Source: Neodontobutis hainanensis
Lineage: Eukaryota; Chordata; Actinopteri; Gobiiformes; Odontobutidae
Direction of reading: 5' to 3'
NCBI GenBank assembly: GCA_024349245.1
Contig: JALDNG010000108.1
Location: 111,001 to 175,000, forward strand
Length of the DNA stretch: 64,000 nucleotides
The notes below the pieces were generated by a model. The model did no database searches. It was not told the origin of the DNA and saw only the letters and a program-made list of their open reading frames with translations. The position numbers and the translations under genes were made by a program. How positions within the stretch are numbered: position 1 is the stretch's first letter; each line of letters opens with the position of its first letter. Shown in pieces: positions 56,828 to 64,000 of this stretch.

Positions 56828-59800
56828 ATGGGACACATGAGGACGTCTGCGGTGTGGTGGGACAGAGGGACGAGGACACTACTGCTGCTGATTTACTCCA
56901 CTTTTATCCAAGGTAAGAGTTAATATTAGACACTGTAATCTTAAGAACTACTAAATAAAACCATGACTTTTGGCATTTACGCATCTTGTTGCACTAATAT
57001 CTTAACGACTGACAGAATATTGACCCTTTGTTGGACTAACATCTCTGACCTGAGTTTTTAAGACACAAAATGTGTCATGTTTGTTGAAGAATCCAGTGAC
57101 TTGTAAAGCAAAAACAGTTGACATAATCTAATGCTAACAGGACAAGAAAAGAGCAGATAGTTATTGAGACGCTTATGTTCTATACCCACTCACTGACAGC
57201 ACACACACCTTACAGGGGACTGCCAAAATCATTTTGTTTGAGGAAGATTTGTCTTCATTCACAAAAAAAAGAAAAAAAGAAAAACAAATGTCCTTTAAAA
57301 ACTTAAAAAGTAATGTCAATTTTTACTTGACATTCACAGGTTTTTCTTTTTTCTTATGCGTTAAAAGGTTTTGCTTTAATTGGCTTTAGGGAAATATTTA
57401 TGGACTATGTATTAATTAATGGGACTAATTACTAGCTGCTAAAGAAACCCCTTTGAACATTTGCCACATTACACTCATTTAGACCCGTAAGATGTTCAGC
57501 AAAAAGTCATCATTTTCAAAGGTTTTCAATGAGAATAGCCTGTCTCTAACAACCAGGAGCCTTTAAACAGTTTTCTTTGTCCATTTTAAAAACATCCGTT
57601 GCTATGACCTTGGTGTCTTGTTAGTTGTATGTTTTTATTCCAGACCTTATTTGCGTTCATCTCCTTCCCCAGTTGCTCCAGTTCTCCTGCAGCCTCCTCT
57701 CTCTCTGCCCGTCCACATGTCAGTGACCCCTCCTTCCTGGCAGTTCTTCCCCCTGTTTCAGGCCGAGCTGGGTCCTCTCTTCTCCAACTCCAGCCCCTTC
57801 TCTTCCTCGCAGAGTCTGTTCCTGGTTCCTCCTTTGGGCTGGGCTCTGACTCCAGCGCTTCAGGCTTCGTTTGGCCCTTATTCAGTGACACAGGTAAGAA
57901 AGATCATTATCTGATGTAAAGCTGGAGAGCAATAGTCATGTTTCAAAACAAACATGTCAAACTGCAATGTTTTATGTGGCCCTCCAGTAAAGTTAGAAGG
58001 AGATATTTTTGTCACTAGATTTTAAATTAATTTTAGTTTTAGATGGATTTGAATCAAAAAAGCTCCATGACCATGTTACTCCTGTGCTACCTGTTGAATT
58101 TACAAAACACTTTAAGACTGTACTGTTTGTTTTTAAATCACAAAATGGTCTGTGAGCTCCTTATTTTTCTTTCCAGACTTTAGTCAGAGCACTGAGGTTG
58201 TTAGACTGTCCTCCGTCACGACTGAAAACAAGGGCTGTTAGAGTATTTGCTGTAGCAGGCCCCAAACTCTGGAACACTCTCCGTCTGAACATTCGAGCTG
58301 CTAAACGTCCAGAGTTTTAAATCATTGTTGAAAACATACCTCTTTGTACTTTCTTTGAACACAAGCTGAGCTGGACATTTCATTATTGTTTTATTGTTCT
58401 TATTTATTGACTGATCTTACGTTAACTTTTTAGCTTAATGTATCTTGTTTGTACTTACCTTATTTTAAATTTATTTGTGACACAGTGTGTACAGTACTTT
58501 AGGAAGCAGTGACTGTTTTTAAAATGTTATTTTTAATCAAATTTATTTTGTTTGTAATAAAATCTTTTAGGCCAGTTTTTACTACAAAGTGGAATAAAAT
58601 CTGTTCAAATCCAAGTTACACCTGTTCAAATTCATCTAAAACTTGTTTAAATTTTAGTTAAAGCATTTCAAATCTTTAAATCCAACTAAAACCTGTTCAA
58701 TCCACCTAAAACCTATCAGTTTTTATAAAAGTAGAACTTAAAAAGACTCAAATGAAGATGAAACCTCACAATGAAAGTGTCCCAGTCTTTTGCCCCTGAA
58801 AGGATTTTTACTGACTACAGTGGCCCCTCAACACTTTGAGTTTAACACCTGCTTTAAAAAAAACATTGACTTTTTCTGTCCTTGTTTCATTTAAGGCTCT
58901 GATTTTGTTTTACAGCCGACATCAGAGCCTCGTCTCCCTTCGTCCTCTGCTCTGTCGGCATCTCTTCTCTCTGAACACGTGGAAAAGGAGAGGGATGAGA
59001 CGGGACTGGAGAGGTTCAGGGTGAGAGCTCTGTTCCATAAACGGGGCGACTCCAGAAACATCGGGACCTGCATGAGTATCCATGCTTTTAAAGAGACCGA
59101 GGAGCACAAAGCCTCATGTGTCACACAGGTGAGAGACAAGTCTGTGAGTCTGTTCAAATGTGCTCTCGATCTTCCATAAAGAGACTGAAACCTTATCAAG
59201 ACCTAGACTAATGCATGATGGGAACAGTTGTAAAGTCCAGTCTTAGTCCCTTTCACTTTTAACTATCACTTTTTATAATGGTTTGATTGCTTTGAAAAGA
59301 AAAGCTTTTATGTAAAATCCAAGATCAAAACAAAAAGCTGTTTGATCTTTCCTGCCATGCATTTTCTAAAAATGTATGAATTATTAAAGAATGCATACAT
59401 TTCCTTCTACTCCTGCAATACTCTGCAGTGATGAGTTGATTCCACTAGATGGCACACTTCAACACTAACAACTTTAGTCTCTAAACAAAGGTAACTTCTT
59501 CATGTTTGCCTTTGTATTAAAAGCCCTTAACAATTATTGAACCAAAGAAAATAAAAACTGACAGTGAGTTTTTATCAGTGAAAGACTAAAGTGAGTGAAT
59601 AAAAAGATAGGAAATAAACTGCTCTGCTGCCTTTGACATGTTACAGGCTCATGTGTCAAATTAAAAAACTGAAAATGACTAAATATTGCAATTAATTTAA
59701 TCTGTTGCTTCACTGGCTTCTTTTGTTTTTTTAGGCACCTTTAGGTCTTTGTGTAGTAACTCTGACGCTGCCCGGTGATTGGTTCAAGGATCAAAACAGC

Positions 59801-62800
59801 GACCAATCAAATCAAAGAACAGGAGAGTTGCTTAGTCATGTCCCTTTTCATCGTCGAGTCAAAAAGAGAGAACGACAGAAACTTGGACAAACTCAAGTCA
59901 GACATGCATCATCTCAAATACTCAGGTGGGGTTATATTAAAAAAGTAGATTGAACATTATTTCTGGGCACATTTAAAGTTTAGTTCTTAATATTCAGATA
60001 TAATGAAGAGATGGAAGAAGACACTGAGGGTCCACAGGGTCTAAGACACCAGCGTCCAACGAGAAACCAAGTCCAGCTTTACTACTCCTCTGTGGAAACA
60101 ACCGAGCTCAAGTTCACTTCTGGGTACAACTTTCCATCAACTTTCCATTCTTTTATATTTTATACAAAAAAATGCATGGCTTTTATCTATTGATAATCTT
60201 TTGTGGACTAACAAAAGATGGACATCCAGTTCAAGTTGTAAAATCTCACTGTCCGTCTGTCAGGCATTTAAACTGGATATTCTTGTGCTCAGGTGCGAAG
60301 ACGATAAAGCGGCCCAGTCCCAAAGACAGCTCTTCTTCCTCAAAACGTTGACGTTGAAGGAGGATAAAAAGGACCTGAAACCGAACAGGACCAAAGAAGA
60401 GGAAACTTGTCTAAACGGGCCTCAGGAGGAAGAGCTGAATCTGGACTCACACGTCACCATTCGGTTTCACAAGGGACCGGTCCTCATCGGTCGACCAATC
60501 AGAGTGTCTGTGAACCTCAGAGCCAACTTCAGTGCCGAGTTTGTTATCATCAGGTAACAGGCTGTTGTTTTTAGAGATGCATCAAGTGGATCTGTATTAC
60601 ATATAAACGAAACAGCTAGGTCAGTTCCTCCCCATTGTACTGAATGATTTATATTAATTCCACAGGCTAAAGGTCAAGAAGGGCTTAGTGTCAATGGTGG
60701 CTCAGCGGACTCTGACCTCCGACCTGTGGGGAATGACCCTGGAGAAAACCCAAGGTCCCAATCACGATGTGGTTTCAATCCTGTGCCACAAACACAGCAC
60801 AGCGAAGCACACGCAAGAGTAAGTCTACTGTTTTTCTGACGCCCTCCTCTTTTAATCATTAAAAAACCTATATACTTTTTCCCATTGCAGTTCCTCGTTG
60901 CTCCAGCAGGTGGTGTGTTTGTCGGTGGACGGCCTCAGGAGGAGTTTTGGCGTCGCAATGGCGGTGTCGGTGAACTGGTGGGTGGAGTACTCTGGGCACA
61001 GTCAGCCTTTGCCACATGGGGCAGGAGTAAGCGTCTTTTCATTCGCTGATCGGCCAATTATCGGCATTGCTCCCATCACAGAGGTACTGTCTGAGTCAAA
61101 TCCACAGAGATCACACTGCATCTGGCAGAAGTTTCTCCTAAAGATTATATGTCCCTGTGTTTCTGAAGAAAGTGTTGGACTGGGGTTTTCAGGTTTTTAT
61201 GAGGTCGCAAATCTTATGTTGTAGCTGCATTTCAGACCACATTGACTAAAGCCAAGTTGTGTCTGAGACATAGACAAGACCAAGAGAAGGCCAAGACAAG
61301 ACCAGGGAGAGACTAAGACCAGACTAAGACCAGACCAAGACAGGACCAAGACAAGACCAAGACAAGACCAAGAGAAGGCCAAAACAACAATCACTGCTGT
61401 TGATTTTCAAAGGGGTATATCCACAGACTCATTGGAGTAAATAATGAAAAATGTTCGGGTCAAAATGCTTATTTCTTTCACCATTCAGCAAGCATCGTAA
61501 GTCTGTTAGACCACCAGAGTTTTTATCTTAACCCTTTCTTTATTTGATCAAATTTAAGGATGTATATCTGTGTTTACAGCGTAATACTATCATCAACACT
61601 GCCATCTTGAACAACCACCCAGTGTCACTCTCTGTCATCGTTTTGGCTGTGAGTCGTTCTGGAAAAGTGTCTGACGTCACGGCTGCAGTAACATGTCACT
61701 CCACCAACGAGAATATTATTAAAGTACAACCACATTTCAGAATAATATTGATTCTTATATGAAAATACATAGATTTTTTTTTCTCATTTACTCTTCTGTC
61801 TCTTCCTGTTCCTTTTAAACAGGTGTCCAGTGACTGCTCATCTCTCTTTGTCGACGGCAGTGAGTCGGGAGAAGGCCACACTTGTGCTCGAGTGGACTTT
61901 TCTCTGGGCATGCTCAGTGGCTCAGTTTGTCTCGAGGTATGGGCTCCGTCAGTGCCCCTGCGAGTTTCCCTGGCAGACCCTGTGCTAAACGCGATCAATG
62001 GCTGGGACCACTTCACAGACGACAGGTATAATAACCTTGTTTGTTTTATATTAGGGGCTATTCTTTGGATTCATTTGGATTAATGCCTTGTACTAAATAA
62101 AAATGAATAGATAAAATATTGTAAAAAAAAATAAACCTACTACTACTTCTGTGTTGTTTACGATAAATAGATGGAGCATAAATGAAAAGAAGCTATAGCC
62201 TTAATATATTGTTGCATTGGCCTCAAGCCATATATTTATAACGTTTTATAAATATATGATATATGATTTCTGTTCACACTTTTGGTTCACATGGTTTATG
62301 TGTTTGTTTCAATATAAGAACACAATAAAGCAGAACTGTATCTCCTCTTTTTCAGCTGTGAACCCGTTTTCCAGCGTTCATCCGTCCAAGTCCTGACTCA
62401 GTTTAAGGCTCTGGACTCTCACGGCAAAACCAAATACTTACTGAGCTCACCTGAGTGGTTCGTAGACGTAACAGAGCTGGTCCGTAACTCGCTCAGAGTT
62501 GAAAACCCTCGAGTGGCGTCACTGGGAAAACACAACAACGTTATCGGCCTTCGAGCTGGAAAAACAACGCTATACGTGAGTTATTTGACATAGTGGGTTG
62601 TTATGAATAAAAAGAATGATTTTTCTGTCGTTGTTGTTTGTCAGGTCGTGTCGGAGCAGTGGGACGGGACGCTGGGCAGCTGTGGCATCACGGTGACCTC
62701 TGAATCTGTGACCCCCGGTGACCTCTCTGTTCAGGTGGTGAGCGGTCTCGGGATGACGGTCAGCTCCAGTCCCTCACATCCGTCCATCGTCACAGCCACA

Positions 62801-64000
62801 GTCACGGCTTATAACATCCTCTACAACCATCACCAGGTGAGACGTCCGACAGAGAGGAACACATCAGATTCACTTTGGCTCCAAACGTAAGACCAACAAG
62901 AAGCACTTGTGTGTGTTATGTAGTTTCTTTGTCCTAGTCCTAAATAAACCTATGGCTAAAGCAAAACTGAAGGTGGACCTAGACTAACATTGGGAGAAAA
63001 CCAGACTAAACCAGACCTGGACAAAGAACCAGATCCAAACTAGGAACTAAACTAGTATTGGGCAAACTACGACCTCGGGGCCACATATGGACTGATGGGC
63101 TGTTTAATCTGGCCCAAAGAAGTTCTGGCCAAGAAGTACAATCAAAAGCTATGTCTTATTTGACAAGAAACAAATCCACCAAGTTAATAAGACTAGTAAT
63201 AAGACTAGCAACCAGTAGATGCAAGATATGACGGCTTTTTCACAGACTCTGAAAAAATATTTTATTCAAACACCAAAGTAAGTTATTTGCTGTTGTACAA
63301 ATTAGCAGATCCCAGCACGCCTTTTGCGAATGAGAGTTTTTGAATGAATGGAAAAGACAGTAAGACTTCAGAAAGCAAAGCCAGTGAGTTAAACAAAAAG
63401 CACCATCATTCTATTCGTTTGCACTTTGTGAAAATAACCTGTTTGTCCCAGTTGGCTACTGGCCCATATGTCAAACTTTAAAACATTTACCCACTTCTCA
63501 ATTAAACTCACAGCTAAAACCATGATTTAATCAAGACTAAAGACAAGATTCAACTCCAAGACCTAGACTAAACCCAGGGCTGGACAAATACCAAAATAGA
63601 AATAAACAAGACCTACAAATGTTTTTATTCCACCACAAGCAAGACCAGAGAAGACCTGAGCCACATGAAAAGGGAGAAACCTTAAATATATTTGTTTCCA
63701 TCCAGGAGGCTTCCATCAGCGTCTGGCTCCAGTTCAGCGACGACACGGCCACGCTCCTGTCCTTCTTCAGCGACATCCCCTCGTTTCTACGTCTATCCTC
63801 TTTGGCCGAGACGGTTGTTGTGGTGTCGCCCGGCTCCAAACAGCGTATCTTTGCTCAAGGAGACGGTGGTGGGCCTTTGCTTCGAGCCGAGCTTCTGGTC
63901 ACAACGTGTCACAACCGACCGATCACCTCCAACTCCCTTCATGAAGAAGACAGAGATGTGGGCGGGTTACGACGACTGGCACAAGGGTCTGGATGGATTA
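56828..64000 (+). CDS. tmem132a: TMEM132A, N-terminal 13 coding exons (cut by window end)
   Basis: Large type I membrane protein; the mammalian orthologue binds the ER chaperone HSPA5/GRP78 and supports Wnt-related and neural functions. Exons are 56828-56912, 57673-57893, 58916-59128, 59735-59925, 59998-60123, 60293-60553, 60666-60818, 60891-61083, 61580-61723, 61823-62025, 62356-62575, 62645-62836 and 63705 to beyond 64000. Phases match at every junction, giving about 832 codons. A signal peptide (LLLLIYSTFIQ) precedes the TMEM132 N-terminal domain (PPSWQFFPLFQAELG, LQASFGPYSVTQ). Conserved family blocks follow: VEYSGHSQPLP...IIGIAPITE, NTIINTAILNNHPVSLSVIV, CHSTNENIIKVSSDCSSLFV, PEWFVDVTELVRNS, and ISVWLQFSDDTATLLSFFSD. 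An RGD lies in exon 3 (HKRGDSR). The transmembrane segment and tail are outside the window. Among paralogues, TMEM132A is favoured by the cd5/vps37c neighbourhood. Confidence 0.85.
58160..58560 (+). mobile_element. L2-type LINE 3' fragment
   Basis: 58235-58370 encodes RAVRVFAVAGPKLWNTLRLN, then IRAAKRPEF and KSLLKTYLFVLSL. This is the conserved C-terminus of L2-type ORF2 proteins (RxFxVAxPxLWNSLP...FKxxLKTxLF). An AT-rich 3' UTR ends in gtgtgtacagtactttagga. It is degraded and 5'-truncated. It lies in the second intron of tmem132a. Confidence 0.7.
58560..58730 (-). repeat. units related to the 9-10.7 kb minisatellite, opposite strand
   Basis: Loose units such as acctgttcaaattcatctaa and aatccaactaaaacctgttc are reverse complements of the gaacaggttttagatggatt unit at 9958-10680. 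A forward unit, ttttagatggatttgaatca, lies just to the left at about 58039. All are in the second intron of tmem132a. Confidence 0.55.
61250..61385 (+). repeat. AGACCAAGACA-type tandem repeat
   Basis: Roughly 11-12 imperfect units of 10-12 bp (agaccaagacaa, agactaagacc, agagaaggcca) in the intron after tmem132a exon 8. Related AGACC-rich sequence occurs near 24500-24580, 11560-11700 (complement) and 63530-63640. Confidence 0.7.
63056..63480. repeat. diverged dispersed repeat (candidate)
   Basis: The segment starts with ttgggcaaactacgacctcg and ggccacatatgg, continues with ttaatctggcccaaagaagt, and ends with ggcccatatgtcaaacttta. These are hallmarks of an old DNA-transposon-like repeat whose two ends resemble each other. 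It lies in the last complete intron of tmem132a. The boundaries and class are uncertain. Confidence 0.35.

Noticed and set aside
57586..57891. Minus-strand 101-codon open frame opposite tmem132a exon 2
   Set aside because: It is antisense to an exon with clear TMEM132 similarity and intact splice sites.

Overview
The window comes from a vertebrate, and almost certainly a teleost, nuclear genome. Protein-coding sequence is carried in short exons with GT/AG borders and is separated by AT-rich introns and intergenic DNA. The repeats are typical of fish: several degraded LINE fragments with reverse-transcriptase motifs, tRNA-derived SINEs, a Tc1/mariner-like remnant, a long CA microsatellite and minisatellites. 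I see no bacterial operon structure, CRISPR array, rRNA or tRNA gene.

Layout. (1) 249-1239 (+): last exon of a C2H2 zinc-finger gene, with an apparent frameshift. (2) 5964-11834 (-): a four-transmembrane MS4A/TMEM176 (CD20-like) gene of seven coding exons; a 5'-inverted LINE sits in one of its introns. (3) 16357-19119 (+): a second MS4A/TMEM176-like gene of five coding exons. Genes 2 and 3 are arranged head to head, and a region near 12.7-13.05 kb looks like a shared promoter. (4) 23056-28519 (+): vps37c, an ESCRT-I subunit, with a likely one-base frameshift close to its C-terminus. (5) 39402-48252 (+): a CD5-like T-cell surface receptor with one divergent scavenger-receptor-like domain and a recognisable CD5 cytoplasmic segment. 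(6) 56828 to the window end (+): tmem132a, of which 13 coding exons are present and the 3' part is cut off.

VPS37C, CD5 and TMEM132A, together with the MS4A cluster, lie near each other on human 11q12.2. This is established knowledge, and the window therefore looks like a conserved-synteny block. The MS4A-like pair and CD5 suggest an immune-cell neighbourhood, while VPS37C and TMEM132A act in membrane trafficking and at the cell surface.

The large gaps (1.2-5.9, 12.7-16.3, 19.1-21.9, 28.5-39.4 and 48.3-56.8 kb) hold degraded repeats and no further gene I can support. The most notable observations are the divergent MS4A-like pair with PU.1/IRF-like sites between its members, the reduced CD5 ectodomain, the twin-priming LINE whose end lies a few bases from a splice donor, two isolated coding frameshifts that may be assembly errors, and families of related minisatellite units scattered through the window. 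All exon models are hand-built from splice signals and reading frame, without transcript evidence.
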